50,560 nucleotides of DNA from Brasilonema sp. CT11 (GTDB lineage: Bacteria > Cyanobacteriota > Cyanobacteriia > Cyanobacteriales > Nostocaceae). The stretch is from NCBI RefSeq assembly GCF_017982655.1, contig NZ_JABXYX010000052.1, positions 1 to 50,560 on the forward strand. Reading direction: 5' to 3'. Below the pieces are notes generated by a model that was not told the origin of the DNA, ran no database searches, and worked only from the letters and a program-made list of their open reading frames with translations. How positions within the stretch are numbered: the stretch's first letter is position 1; each line of letters starts with the position of its first letter. Positions 1-8,174 of this stretch are shown piece by piece. A program made the position numbers and the translations under genes.

Positions 1-1
1 A

Positions 2-127
2 ACTGGCAGTATTCGTCCACAAATTTTACTGTGGGTGCAGGTGCGCGACGCTCAACCATACTCTCTGTCTCAGGGGAGTGCGATCGCCTTTAATTATACT
101 TTAGCGAGAGTGATAAAAGAGGGTTAA
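2..127 (+). CDS. C-terminal fragment of an unidentified protein (5' end outside window)
   Basis: A frame open from the left edge encodes 41 residues and stops at TAA 125-127. It contains the residues SAIAF encoded across a HIP1 site (gcgatcgcc), and its composition (RPQILLWVQVRD...NYTLARVIKEG) looks protein-like. I do not recognise the family. It could be the tail of a gene starting before the window or a chance open frame. Confidence 0.35.
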   Translation, partial: TGSIRPQILLWVQVRDAQPYSLSQGSAIAFNYTLARVIKEG

Positions 128-245
128 TTGGGCGATGAGACAGAGTAACCACACTCCAAGCAGCTGGCGCACTCGCGATGATCGCCCTAAAGTGGTGGGC
201 ATTCCCTACCATCGCCCTTGTTTGCTTGAGAAGAAAGTGAACTAT

Positions 246-1367
246 TTACGACTGGCCTGAGGGGTCTGCTGCGTTAACAAATTCTGGGTGTTCACTCTCT
301 GGACACTGAATGACTTGGTCTGAGTTTGGTCTGTGTTGTCGCTTGAATTCACCCAATTGCACAGGCTGACCTGTTTGTGCTGATTGATTGATTGCACGAA
401 TAATGCGAACATCAGCTAACCCTTCTTCTCCAGAAGGTTCTGGCTCTTTATCTTTGATCACGCAATCTGAAAAGTAAATAATTTCTGCTGCAAACTGGTC
501 TCCAGCAGGAAAAGATTGTTCCTGCGTTTCATCATTGATGGTAATTTGTTGCTTCAATTCGCCTTGATAAGAGTATGCAGAATCCATCCGCAAGTCGCCT
601 TTTGTACCTACAACCTGAAAAGTAGAAACTGCTGCCCCGCCAAAGCTAGAGATAAATATTGCCACTCTCTCTCCAGGAAAACGCATTAGGGCGCTGGTCA
701 TTTCCTCAGCTTTCTCAAAACGCTTTTCTCCAATGCTTGCGCTTAGGGCAACAACTTCAGTGGGTTCATCTTGAAATAGATAGCGGGCAGCATTGATGCA
801 GTATGTCCCCATATCGTAAACAGAACCACCACCATTGGAGATTGGTTCTTTTAACCGCACGTTATCTCCAACAACCTGTTGAGAAAATACGGAGTTAAAG
901 ATGCGCGGGTTACCTATTTTGCCTGAATTAACAATTTCTACTGCCAGCATGTTTGCTTTATCAAAATGCAGACGGTAGGCAATCATTAGTTTTACCTTGT
1001 TTTCAAGGCAAGCGCGAATCATCTCCTCACACTCTTGTTCTGTCACAGCCATTGGCTTTTCGCAAAGCACATGAACACCAGCTTTTGCCGCCCGCACAGT
1101 ATAATCACAGTGGAGATGGTTAGGCAAGGCGATGTAAACTGCATCTATTTCACCACTTTTAAGGTAGTTGTCATACTCTTCGTAAGAGTAAGTTTTTACT
1201 CCATAATGCTTGCCGAGTTTTTGACGCTTGATTGGATCTCCTGAAAACAAGGCAACCAGTTGTGAATTTTCGGTGTGAGCAAAAGCAGGTAAGACGTCTT
1301 CTTGGGCAATCCAACCCACTCCCACAACCGCGTAGCGAATTTTACGCTTGCCGTTTGTCACTGTCAT
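246..1367 (-). CDS. Gfo/Idh/MocA family NAD(P)-dependent oxidoreductase
   Basis: A 373-residue protein. The N-terminal Rossmann fold has a VGVGWIAQ nucleotide-binding loop, followed by LPNHLHCDYTVRAAKAGVHVLCEKP, in which EKP carries the family's conserved Lys. The C-terminal alpha/beta domain contains YRLHFDKAN and GGGSVYDMGTYCINAARYLF, as in the glucose-fructose oxidoreductase / dimeric dihydrodiol dehydrogenase branch. It should be a cytosolic sugar or polyol dehydrogenase; the substrate cannot be read from sequence. The start is well supported: AGGAGG lies 7 nt before the ATG. The last 30 or so residues after GEFKRQHRP are hydrophilic and look like a non-conserved extension. It is transcribed alone, away from the next gene. 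Confidence 0.88.
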   Translation of the reverse strand: MTVTNGKRKIRYAVVGVGWIAQEDVLPAFAHTENSQLVALFSGDPIKRQKLGKHYGVKTYSYEEYDNYLKSGEIDAVYIALPNHLHCDYTVRAAKAGVHVLCEKPMAVTEQECEEMIRACLENKVKLMIAYRLHFDKANMLAVEIVNSGKIGNPRIFNSVFSQQVVGDNVRLKEPISNGGGSVYDMGTYCINAARYLFQDEPTEVVALSASIGEKRFEKAEEMTSALMRFPGERVAIFISSFGGAAVSTFQVVGTKGDLRMDSAYSYQGELKQQITINDETQEQSFPAGDQFAAEIIYFSDCVIKDKEPEPSGEEGLADVRIIRAINQSAQTGQPVQLGEFKRQHRPNSDQVIQCPESEHPEFVNAADPSGQS

Positions 1368-1955
1368 TTATCAACCTCCTAATGTAGTTATTTTTTCTAG
1401 AGTGTAGGGATTTGAATTCCCTTTACTTTTGTACAGTGCAAGGAAGTGCGCCTGTGCATCCTTAAACCTCTTATTTTTTCAACAATCTTGAATTATTTGT
1501 CCTGCAATCCAATCTGTTCTCTATGACTTTGAGGATAGAAAGTAATGACTTTTGCTCCATCCTTCTGGCGACACAGAGGTAGCAGATTTTTTCTAAGCAG
1601 GGTATAAGTCATCCCCAAAGGATGGAGCGTAGACCCCTGAGGGGGCTTCCCGAAAGGTAGCAATTGCAAGAATCGTAGTTTTATGTTTTTTTATATTGAT
1701 CTACTTACAAATAGAAAACATAAGATATAATTTTTGACTATAGGATTCCTACTTAATTTTTGAAGGGAATTCAGTACAGTTTATGTTAAGCGTTCCTGAC
1801 CTTAACTAGTAAGTGTCGCTAGCAGGTGCTGTCACCGCTAGCACCGCTATCGATCGCGTCTGGTGTAGGAGATACGCCACGAAGTGCGAACACAAACCAA
1901 ACCGGATTCCTACATATAAGTTTGATCATTAAACACTTATATTTTATTTTTAAGA
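1368..1955. other. Intergenic region with two inverted repeats
   Basis: This 588-bp divergent promoter region has no convincing gene. It holds an 11-bp inverted repeat (GCTCCATCCTT 1554-1564, AAGGATGGAGC 1618-1628). It also holds a compact hairpin at 1818-1842 (GCTAGC-a-GGTG, loop ctgt, CACC-GCTAGC) followed by GC-rich repeat-like sequence to about 1890. Promoters for both flanking genes should lie here, but I cannot assign boxes with confidence. Confidence 0.6.
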
Positions 1956-2438
1956 ATGAAAAAAGCTTTTAGTTTCTACGGGATTATTCTGGGATCAGTT
2001 TTGCTAAGTATCGTCTTGAGTTTTACGTCAGGGAAAATTTTGGCACAAACTGAAAACTCTGAAGTTAGTGGAGGCAAGGCGGTTATCGAAAATTCTGGCT
2101 CAACGAATACCTGCCCTTACACAATTTCTGTTTTACCTGGTGGAGCAGCAACTTACACTGTTTGCAACAAAACGGGGAAGGGTGAAGTTTCATCTGGGCT
2201 AAGTAAGAGATTTTTTGAGGATATAAAAACTGCCCAGGCACTAGAAAATGTACCATTTACCCCTTGTGTGAAAAGCGCGTCGTTCGGTACAACGACTAAA
2301 GTGAAGTATAAAGAACAAACGTCTCCTGATATTAGTTGTCCTAGTTTTGATTCTAGAGTTACAGACTTATATGAGGATACAGTCAAAATTCAGCAACAGT
2401 TAGGTTTTTCAACAAAGATAAAAAGTAGCTCAACCTAA
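1956..2438 (+). CDS. Small secreted protein of unknown function
   Basis: 160 residues. The N-terminus is a signal peptide: two Lys, a hydrophobic core (FYGIILGSVLLSIVLSFTSG) and a likely cleavage near ILAQTEN. The mature part has four Cys (in TNTCPYTI, YTVCNKTG, FTPCVKS and DISCPSF), enough for two disulfides in the periplasm or outside the cell, and a central GGAATYTVCNKTGKGEVSSGL segment. The final third ends in a KIKSSST tail. I do not recognise the family. The gene is monocistronic and convergent with the chelatase gene; the hairpin at 2455-2491 separates them. No strong ribosome site is visible before the ATG. Confidence 0.65.
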   Translation: MKKAFSFYGIILGSVLLSIVLSFTSGKILAQTENSEVSGGKAVIENSGSTNTCPYTISVLPGGAATYTVCNKTGKGEVSSGLSKRFFEDIKTAQALENVPFTPCVKSASFGTTTKVKYKEQTSPDISCPSFDSRVTDLYEDTVKIQQQLGFSTKIKSSST

Positions 2439-2454
2439 TTAAACTTAAAATGTC

Positions 2455-2491
2455 ATTACTTCGCTTCACTCTTCGGGTGAAGCGAAGTAAT
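2455..2491. terminator. Long perfect hairpin between convergent genes
   Basis: ATTACTTCGCTTCA (2455-2468) pairs exactly with TGAAGCGAAGTAAT (2478-2491), and one further C-G pair closes the loop. It lies 17 nt after the stop of the secreted protein and 31 nt beyond the chelatase stop. There is no clear U-tract, so it may be a bidirectional terminator or a mobile hairpin repeat. Confidence 0.55.
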
Positions 2492-2495
2492 CGCA

Positions 2496-2519
2496 GGGCA
2501 ATATATTGCCCACCCTACA
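2496..2519. repeat. Dispersed GGGCAA-TTGCCC palindrome (GTAGGGTGGGC family)
   Basis: GGGCAATATATTGCCC followed by ACCCTAC. The same GTAGGGTGGGCAATGCCC-type core recurs at 8128-8150, 8895-8965, 9336-9358, 45130-45200 and 45269-45335. Confidence 0.6.
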
Positions 2520-2521
2520 CC

Positions 2522-3640
2522 TTAATGATGATGGTGATGATGATGTGCAACGGCTAACTGGGGATTAATTGCCACAGTTTCTTCTGACAACAACTCGTTA
2601 ATATGAGCGTTTGCCCACTGGGCTGCCATGTATAAGAACTCAGGATCGTCGTTAACGCAAGGCATCTGCACGTAATTTACATCAGAATGCTTTTTCTCTA
2701 AGGCATGAATGATGTGGTGTACATCCAGTAGAGTTTCATGGTTTTCTGTCGCAAAACCAATCGGCATAAATACAATTGCTTTGGCACCTAATTGAATCAG
2801 GTTTTTCGCTGCTTGTTGAGCATTTGGCAGCGTCCATTCAATCAAGGGTGTGTCATGGTTGAGCCATCCGACAGAAATCAGAGGGTAGCGGTAGATTAAC
2901 TTGTCGCGGACTAAGTCGTAGAGTATCTGACTTTCGGTAATTCCAGAGGTGAATCCTTTGGCTTTATGGGGACAACCGTGGTTCATCAGCACAATGCCAA
3001 TTTGAGAAGGTAGGTAAGCACTGGCTAAGTCAGCTGTAATTTTCTCTTCGACTAGATGCGCCATCAAGTCGATGTAAGCTGGTTCATTGTAGAACGAGGG
3101 GATGTAGCGCAGTCCTTTCACCCAATGCTCATCACCCTCTGCTATCTCGGATAAAGCGTTGTTGACTTGTTCTATAGCAATACCGCTGGTGAAGATGGAA
3201 TCTACAACCAGCAGCGGGTAGATGAGTATTTTGTCAAAACCTTGATTTTTGATTTCTGCCAGGACTTGTTTGGGTAGGAAGGGAGCGCAAAAGTTGAAGG
3301 CTTTAAAAACTTGAACACCTTCACCCCACTTGGCTTGTAGGTCTTTTTCAATGCCAGCACGTTGTTTTTCAAAAATAGCGTTGTGTGGGGAAATAAAATC
3401 ATGGTGCTGATGTCCCCACTCATGACGGTCAAATAATGCCAAAAGCTTTGCCAAGGGAGGATACACCCAAGTAGGGACGGGTGCAAATTTTGCTGTCAGG
3501 AGATTTAAGGCTTGTTCATTATAGTTAGCGAAATCTTCGTAGCTTTCGACTTCACCATAACCCATGAGCAATACTGCTACTCGTTGTTGACTGGGCGATC
3601 GCTCATGCGTTGAATCTAGTTTTTCTGGTGTGGCAACCAC
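2522..3640 (-). CDS. HemH-family (class II) tetrapyrrole chelatase with natural heptahistidine tail
   Basis: 372 residues with the ferrochelatase fold signature throughout. The motif MNHGCP places the catalytic His at H221, and FATENHETLLDVH places the catalytic Glu at E302. The 81-residue spacing equals that between H183 and E264 of Bacillus subtilis HemH. It lacks the C-terminal chlorophyll-binding helix of standard cyanobacterial HemH. Instead the last seven codons before the stop (2525-2545) are all His, so it is probably a paralogue that inserts Fe, Co or Ni into a tetrapyrrole, or stores metal. Its substrate is not known. The start is GTG at 3640, supported by a GAGG site 7-8 nt upstream. 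A GGATAGGAT palindrome lies about 136 bp upstream. Alternative: a second housekeeping ferrochelatase. Confidence 0.85.
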   Translation of the reverse strand: MVATPEKLDSTHERSPSQQRVAVLLMGYGEVESYEDFANYNEQALNLLTAKFAPVPTWVYPPLAKLLALFDRHEWGHQHHDFISPHNAIFEKQRAGIEKDLQAKWGEGVQVFKAFNFCAPFLPKQVLAEIKNQGFDKILIYPLLVVDSIFTSGIAIEQVNNALSEIAEGDEHWVKGLRYIPSFYNEPAYIDLMAHLVEEKITADLASAYLPSQIGIVLMNHGCPHKAKGFTSGITESQILYDLVRDKLIYRYPLISVGWLNHDTPLIEWTLPNAQQAAKNLIQLGAKAIVFMPIGFATENHETLLDVHHIIHALEKKHSDVNYVQMPCVNDDPEFLYMAAQWANAHINELLSEETVAINPQLAVAHHHHHHH

Positions 3641-3680
3641 AATTGTTCCTCAATACAACTTCAAAAGTTCTGAGTGCTTG

Positions 3681-3728
3681 CTAAGCAATGAGTCCTTTGA
3701 TGATTTCCACTTCAATCTTGGTACTCAT
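3681..3728 (-). CDS. Possible 15-residue leader peptide upstream of the chelatase
   Basis: ATG...TAG encodes MSTKIEVEIIKGLIA between the putative operator (3776-3797) and the chelatase start (3640). An AAGG lies 11 nt before the ATG. It may be translated as an upstream ORF, may be a gene remnant, or may be chance; there is no direct support. Confidence 0.2.
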   Translation of the reverse strand: MSTKIEVEIIKGLIA

Positions 3729-3775
3729 GGTTCAGCACCCTTAGGTCTTGTTGTTTTCCATACTCGTAAAATTTT

Positions 3776-3797
3776 ATCCTATCCAGGGGGATAGGAT
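3776..3797. promoter_or_regulatory. Perfect 9-bp palindrome, candidate metal-regulator operator
   Basis: ATCCTATCC (3776-3784), spacer aggg, GGATAGGAT (3789-3797). Read on the minus strand the core is TATCCCCCTGGATA: a C-tract flanked by inverted TATC/GATA. This resembles the G/C-tract operators of CsoR/RcnR/InrS copper, nickel and cobalt sensors. It sits 136 bp upstream of the His-tailed chelatase, with the A/T-rich TAAAATTTTA on its downstream side. The resemblance is by eye. Confidence 0.4.
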
Positions 3798-4117
3798 GAA
3801 AAAGTAAAAATAAGTCGTATTTATCATGACTACCCTCTATTTACTACCGAAGATACAGACACAACAATGACTCAAAATGACTTTAGAGGTTTGACATATA
3901 CTTGTTCTGCAAATTGTGTAGCACTTGATAGACTGGAATTGATATGTTGAGTTGTTAATTGTAAGGACAAGTCACCGCTTTGCTGAATTCAAACAGGTTG
4001 AATCTTTTTTTGAATATTGCAAGCCGTTATGTGTCCGAGAAAATATGGTGTTATATGTTTTATTTATAACTAAATATTATACATACCTTGAGGTTAAAGC
4101 TGCTAACAGAAGAAGAA
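3798..4117. other. Intergenic region without a supported gene
   Basis: AT-rich, presumably the promoter region of the + strand hydrolase-like gene. A 65-codon open frame (3952-4149) and a 27-codon one (from 3867) lack ribosome sites and protein-like composition. I see nothing else. Confidence 0.5.
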
Positions 4118-4690
4118 ATGAGTATAATTATTTGCCCTGGAATTCATGAGTCACTTTTCACTCAATGTTTTGTATCAGGGTGGATAGACCAACTTAGAGA
4201 TGAAGTCAAAACGAAAAAAGCAGTAGATGTACTGATGTTTCCGGGTGAGGGTGGTTTAGCTTTATCAGGATTTCATTTATGGCAATTTTTACACAAACAC
4301 TTGCAGGATAGGATAGAATCGCCGGTTGTATTCATTAGCTTTAGTGCTGGTGTTGTTGGGGCAATACTCGCTGCTCATAAATGGCAACAAATTGGCGGTT
4401 ATGTCAAAGCTTTTATTGCTATAGATGGATGGGGAGTTCCTATGTGGGGAAATTTTCCTATCCATCGGATGAGTCATGATTATTTCACCCACTGGAGTTC
4501 TTCTATGCTGGGAAGTGGGCAGAATAACTTTTGTGCAGACCCGCCTGTTGACCATCTGCAAATGTGGCGATCGCCCCAAAGTGTTCAAGGCTACTGTTTA
4601 GACTCTTGTTTTAGCGAATCACCGCCAAAACAGCGTCTGAGTGCGGCTGAGTTTTTGCACTTGCTTTTAAAGCATTATGAAGATAACTAG
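4118..4690 (+). CDS. Alpha/beta-hydrolase-like protein of unknown substrate
   Basis: 190 residues from the chosen ATG (an in-frame ATG at 4088 would add ten residues, but AGAAGAAGAA directly precedes 4118). A buried beta strand, PVVFISFSAGVVGAILAA, carries an S-F-S-A-G nucleophile-elbow-like turn near residue 79. MFPGEGGLALSG may form the oxyanion region, and VKAFIAIDGWGVP is a following core strand. A late His (FPIHRMSHDYFTHWSS) could complete a triad, but I cannot identify the acid with certainty. It is shorter than typical hydrolases, about 250 residues or more. Monocistronic or just upstream of the MFS gene, with a gap of 133 bp. Confidence 0.6.
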   Translation: MSIIICPGIHESLFTQCFVSGWIDQLRDEVKTKKAVDVLMFPGEGGLALSGFHLWQFLHKHLQDRIESPVVFISFSAGVVGAILAAHKWQQIGGYVKAFIAIDGWGVPMWGNFPIHRMSHDYFTHWSSSMLGSGQNNFCADPPVDHLQMWRSPQSVQGYCLDSCFSESPPKQRLSAAEFLHLLLKHYEDN

Positions 4691-4823
4691 TCCGGAAAAC
4701 AGATTTACCAAGTAGGAATGAGTAATGGAAGATCAGGGGATAAGGGAGTCATGAGTTCCCCTGCTTCCCCAACTTCCTTTACTCCTCCCTGACGATGACG
4801 AGTTGCTATCTCAAAAGATTCTA

Positions 4824-6092
4824 ATGTTTCCAACTGAACCTGCTGCTGTTAATAAAGGGTTTACTGCGATTCTCAAAAACCGTGGTTTTATGCTGCTGTG
4901 GATTGGGCAATTGGTATCCCAATTAGCAGATAAAGTCTTTTTTGTTTTGATAATTGCTCTGCTTGAGAACTACCCAGCCCCTGCTGGATTAGCACAAAAC
5001 TCAATGTACTCGACGTTGATGGTAGCGTTTACAGTACCAGCAGTCTTATTTGGTTCTGCGGGTGGTATCTTTGTTGACCGCTTCCCAAAAAAACTCATTA
5101 TGGTTGGCTCTGATATCCTGCGCGGGCTATTAACGCTGTGTATTCCTTTTTTGCCACGAGAGTTTGTTATTCTGCTGATCGTAACTTTTGCCATCTCCAC
5201 TGTGACGCAGTTTTTTGCACCCGCTGAGCAAGCTGCTATTCCGCAGTTGGTTAAAAAAGAAAATTTGATGGCAGCCAATGCGCTGTTTAGCAGCACAATG
5301 ATGGGAGCTTTAATTGTTGGCTTTGCTGTGGGGGAGCCAATCTTAAGTTGGGCGAAAAACTCAATAGGATCAAAATATGGTCAAGAACTGATCGTAGCAG
5401 GATTGTACCTGTTGTCTGCGGGCGTCATGCAACCCATTAATTTTAGAGACAAGGTATCTTTTGACAAGAATCAACCAGCCATCAATGCCTGGGCTGACTT
5501 TAAAGAGGGTTTGCGTTATCTCAAGAAAAACCGTCTTGTGTTGAATGCTATGCTGCAACTGACGACATTATACTGTGTGTTTGCAGCATTAACAGTACTG
5601 GCTATTAGATTAGCAAAAAAGTTTGGCTTAGAAGAAAAACAATTTGGCTTTTTCTTGGCAGCAGCTGGGATAGGTATGGTTTTGGGAGCAGCGATTTTAG
5701 GTAACTGGGGTGAAAAAGTTCAGCGCAAGCCCTTACCCCTGATTGGGTTTTTAATTATGGCGCTGGTTTTAGGAGTGTTCAGTTTTACTAACAACTTGCT
5801 CTTAGCTTTAGCACTTTGTGCATTGTTGGGTATAGGCGCTGCTTTCATTGGGGTACCAATGCAAACTCTGATTCAACAGCAAACACCACCGACAATGCAT
5901 GGTAAAGTATTTGGGTTTCAAAATCATGCCGTGAACATAGCCCTCTCAGCACCACTGGCAATCACCGGTCCACTCACTGATGCTCTTGGGTTGCGAATTG
6001 TGCTTGTGGGAATGAGTATTATCGTAGTGACTGTCGGCGTTTGGGCTTGGCAAAACAGTCGTCGAGTATTGCGAGACATTTTTCTAAAATGA
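4824..6092 (+). CDS. MFS transporter (EntS/MFS_3-like exporter)
   Basis: About 422 residues with roughly twelve hydrophobic segments. The N-terminal RGFMLLWIGQLVSQLADKVFFVLIIALL and GGIFVDRFPKKLIMVGSDILRG (the MFS loop 2-3 motif, D-R-x-x-K-K) are typical of small-molecule exporters. The middle TQFFAPAEQAAIPQLVKKENLMAANALFSSTMMGALIVGFAVG is characteristic of the EntS/MFS_3 subgroup. Substrate unknown. ATG 4824 is preferred to an in-frame TTG at 4803. The stop is 113 bp before ilvB on the same strand; that gap is AT-rich and ilvB probably has its own promoter. Confidence 0.82.
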   Translation: MFPTEPAAVNKGFTAILKNRGFMLLWIGQLVSQLADKVFFVLIIALLENYPAPAGLAQNSMYSTLMVAFTVPAVLFGSAGGIFVDRFPKKLIMVGSDILRGLLTLCIPFLPREFVILLIVTFAISTVTQFFAPAEQAAIPQLVKKENLMAANALFSSTMMGALIVGFAVGEPILSWAKNSIGSKYGQELIVAGLYLLSAGVMQPINFRDKVSFDKNQPAINAWADFKEGLRYLKKNRLVLNAMLQLTTLYCVFAALTVLAIRLAKKFGLEEKQFGFFLAAAGIGMVLGAAILGNWGEKVQRKPLPLIGFLIMALVLGVFSFTNNLLLALALCALLGIGAAFIGVPMQTLIQQQTPPTMHGKVFGFQNHAVNIALSAPLAITGPLTDALGLRIVLVGMSIIVVTVGVWAWQNSRRVLRDIFLK

Positions 6093-6205
6093 ATTTTCTA
6101 TTTTTTACAGGAAATGTTTTTGCTATTGTATTAAGCTTTTCAATTAAAATGAAGTTTTAACTACAAAGAGTTAGCATTAACTTAGCTATTGCGTGAGGTT
6201 TGACT

Positions 6206-8101
6206 GTGCGTTCGCCTTCTCAAATTAGTCTCCCACAAACCGAAAATCAGAGCATCTCCAATATTTTGATCTCGCCCGTCGTGACGCCCAGGCGTGCATC
6301 AGGTGGTTTTGCTTTGCTTGATAGTCTCCAGCGACACGGCGTTGAGTATATTTTTGGTTATCCAGGTGGTGCAATCCTGCCGATTTACGACGATCTGTAC
6401 AAAGTAGAAGCTGCCGGTGGTGAGATTAAGCACATTTTGGTAAGACACGAACAAGGTGCAGCACACGCCGCCGATGGTTATGCCCGTGCTACGGGGAAGG
6501 TAGGAGTGTGCTTTGGAACTTCGGGTCCTGGGGCGACGAATTTAGTGACGGGCATCGCCACTGCCTATATGGACTCAATCCCGATGGTTATTGTCACCGG
6601 ACAGGTATCACGGGCGGTAATTGGTACCGATGCGTTTCAAGAAACTGATATTTACGGAATTACCCTACCAATCGTCAAGCACTCCTATGTGGTGCGTGAC
6701 GTTAAAGATATGGCGCGAATTGTTGCTGAAGCATTCCACATCGCTAGCACTGGACGTCCGGGACCAGTTTTGATTGATGTTCCCAAGGATGTGGCGCTTG
6801 AGGAATTTGACTATGTGCCTGTGGAACCGGGAAAAGTGAAGTTACCGGGGTATCGTCCCACGGTGAAGGGTAACCCACGTCAGGTTTGTGCAGCAATACA
6901 ATTAATCCGCGAAAGTCGCCGTCCGTTGTTGTATGTGGGTGGAGGTGCGATCGCCTCTAATGCCCACGAAGAAGTAAAACAATTGGCAGAAATGTTTCAT
7001 ATCCCCGTCAGCACAACGTTGATGGGTATCGGTGCTTTTGACGAACATCATCCCCTGTCTCTAGGAATGTTAGGTATGCACGGCACCGCATACGCTAACT
7101 TTGCTGTCACAGATTGTGATTTGCTGATTTGTGTCGGTGCAAGATTTGATGACCGCGTTACAAGTAAGTTGGATGAATTCGCTACCCGTGCTAAGGTCAT
7201 TCACATTGATATCGATCCTGCAGAGGTAGGTAAGAACCGCGTTCCAGATGTACCTATCGTTGGTGATGTACGAAAAGTGCTGACTGATTTGTTACGCCGC
7301 TGTCAGCAAACAGGTATCAGCACCATACCGAGCCAAACCCAAGAATGGCTGAACCTGATCAACCGCTGGAAGGAAGAATATCCTTTGGAGGTGCCACACC
7401 ATGCTGACAGTATCTCACCGCAAGAGGTGATTGTAGAACTTGGTCGCCAAGCACCCGACGCCTATTACACAACAGATGTTGGTCAACATCAAATGTGGGC
7501 GGCACAATTCCTCAAGAATGGTCCACGGCGGTGGATTTCCAGTGCTGGTTTGGGAACGATGGGTTTCGGTTTACCCGCAGCAATCGGCGCTAAGGTGGGG
7601 GTTCCTGATGAAGAAGTCATCTGTATTAGCGGTGATGCCAGTTTCCAAATGAATTTACAGGAACTGGGAACAGCAGCACAATATGGTATCAATGTCAAGA
7701 CTGTTATCCTAAACAACGGCTGGCAGGGAATGGTGCGCCAATGGCAACAAGCCTTCTACGGCGAGCGTTATTCATCCTCGAATATGGAAGTGGGAATGCC
7801 AGACATTGAGTTCCTGGGAAAGGCGTATGGCATCAAGGGGATGGTGATTAAAAACCGGGAGGAGTTGAAAGATGCGATCGCCGAAATGCTAGCACATGAC
7901 GGTCCAGTTATCGTCAATGTCCACGTCACCAGAGACGAAAACTGTTACCCAATGATCGCTCCTGGAAAGAGCAACGCTCAGATGATTGGCTTACCACGTC
8001 AGCCAAAGAAAGCTTCGCTAGAGCCAGTTTTCTGCAACAACTGCGGTGCGAAAAACGCGCCCAATAACAGCTTCTGCCCTGAGTGCGGTACGAAGTTGTA
8101 G
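6206..8101 (+). CDS. ilvB: Acetolactate synthase large subunit with C-terminal zinc ribbon
   Basis: 631 residues. It condenses pyruvate with pyruvate or 2-oxobutyrate using thiamine diphosphate, the first step of branched-chain amino-acid synthesis. Visible are the catalytic Glu region ([21 protein letters not shown]), the FAD/central domain, and the ThDP-Mg motif starting [14 protein letters not shown] and ending at LNNGW. GTG 6206 is chosen because GAGG lies 8 nt upstream; the in-frame TTG at 6200 would be too close to it. After the normal end ([11 protein letters not shown]) comes a 25-residue double CxxC module (CNNCGAK...CPECGTKL), a predicted treble-clef/zinc ribbon that the catalytic core does not need. 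The small subunit is not in the window. Confidence 0.95.
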   Translation: MRSPSQISLPQTENQSISNILISPVVTPRRASGGFALLDSLQRHGVEYIFGYPGGAILPIYDDLYKVEAAGGEIKHILVRHEQGAAHAADGYARATGKVGVCFGTSGPGATNLVTGIATAYMDSIPMVIVTGQVSRAVIGTDAFQETDIYGITLPIVKHSYVVRDVKDMARIVAEAFHIASTGRPGPVLIDVPKDVALEEFDYVPVEPGKVKLPGYRPTVKGNPRQVCAAIQLIRESRRPLLYVGGGAIASNAHEEVKQLAEMFHIPVSTTLMGIGAFDEHHPLSLGMLGMHGTAYANFAVTDCDLLICVGARFDDRVTSKLDEFATRAKVIHIDIDPAEVGKNRVPDVPIVGDVRKVLTDLLRRCQQTGISTIPSQTQEWLNLINRWKEEYPLEVPHHADSISPQEVIVELGRQAPDAYYTTDVGQHQMWAAQFLKNGPRRWISSAGLGTMGFGLPAAIGAKVGVPDEEVICISGDASFQMNLQELGTAAQYGINVKTVILNNGWQGMVRQWQQAFYGERYSSSNMEVGMPDIEFLGKAYGIKGMVIKNREELKDAIAEMLAHDGPVIVNVHVTRDENCYPMIAPGKSNAQMIGLPRQPKKASLEPVFCNNCGAKNAPNNSFCPECGTKL

Positions 8102-8127
8102 AGCGATTGTGGTTCAAGAATAATTAT

Positions 8128-8150
8128 GTAGGGTGGGCAATGCTCACCCT
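8128..8150. repeat. GTAGGGTGGGCAATGCTCACCCT palindromic repeat
   Basis: Near-perfect palindrome (AGGGTG...CACCCT) 26 bp after the ilvB stop. It may act as its transcription end and belongs to the dispersed GTAGGGTGGGC family. Confidence 0.55.
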
Positions 8151-8174
8151 TAATATTTGCAACGTCTTGACCTC

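Noticed and set aside
1035-1244. 69-codon + strand frame
   Set aside because: Lies antisense within the well-supported Gfo/Idh/MocA gene and has no ribosome site or family signature.
2525-2545. Poly-His tail as a cloning-tag or vector contamination
   Set aside because: Codons are mixed, the upstream protein and downstream native repeats are continuous with the cyanobacterial sequence, and no vector sequence follows the stop.
3952-4149. 65-codon + strand frame before the hydrolase-like gene
   Set aside because: No ribosome site, overlaps the supported gene in another frame, low-complexity aromatic content.
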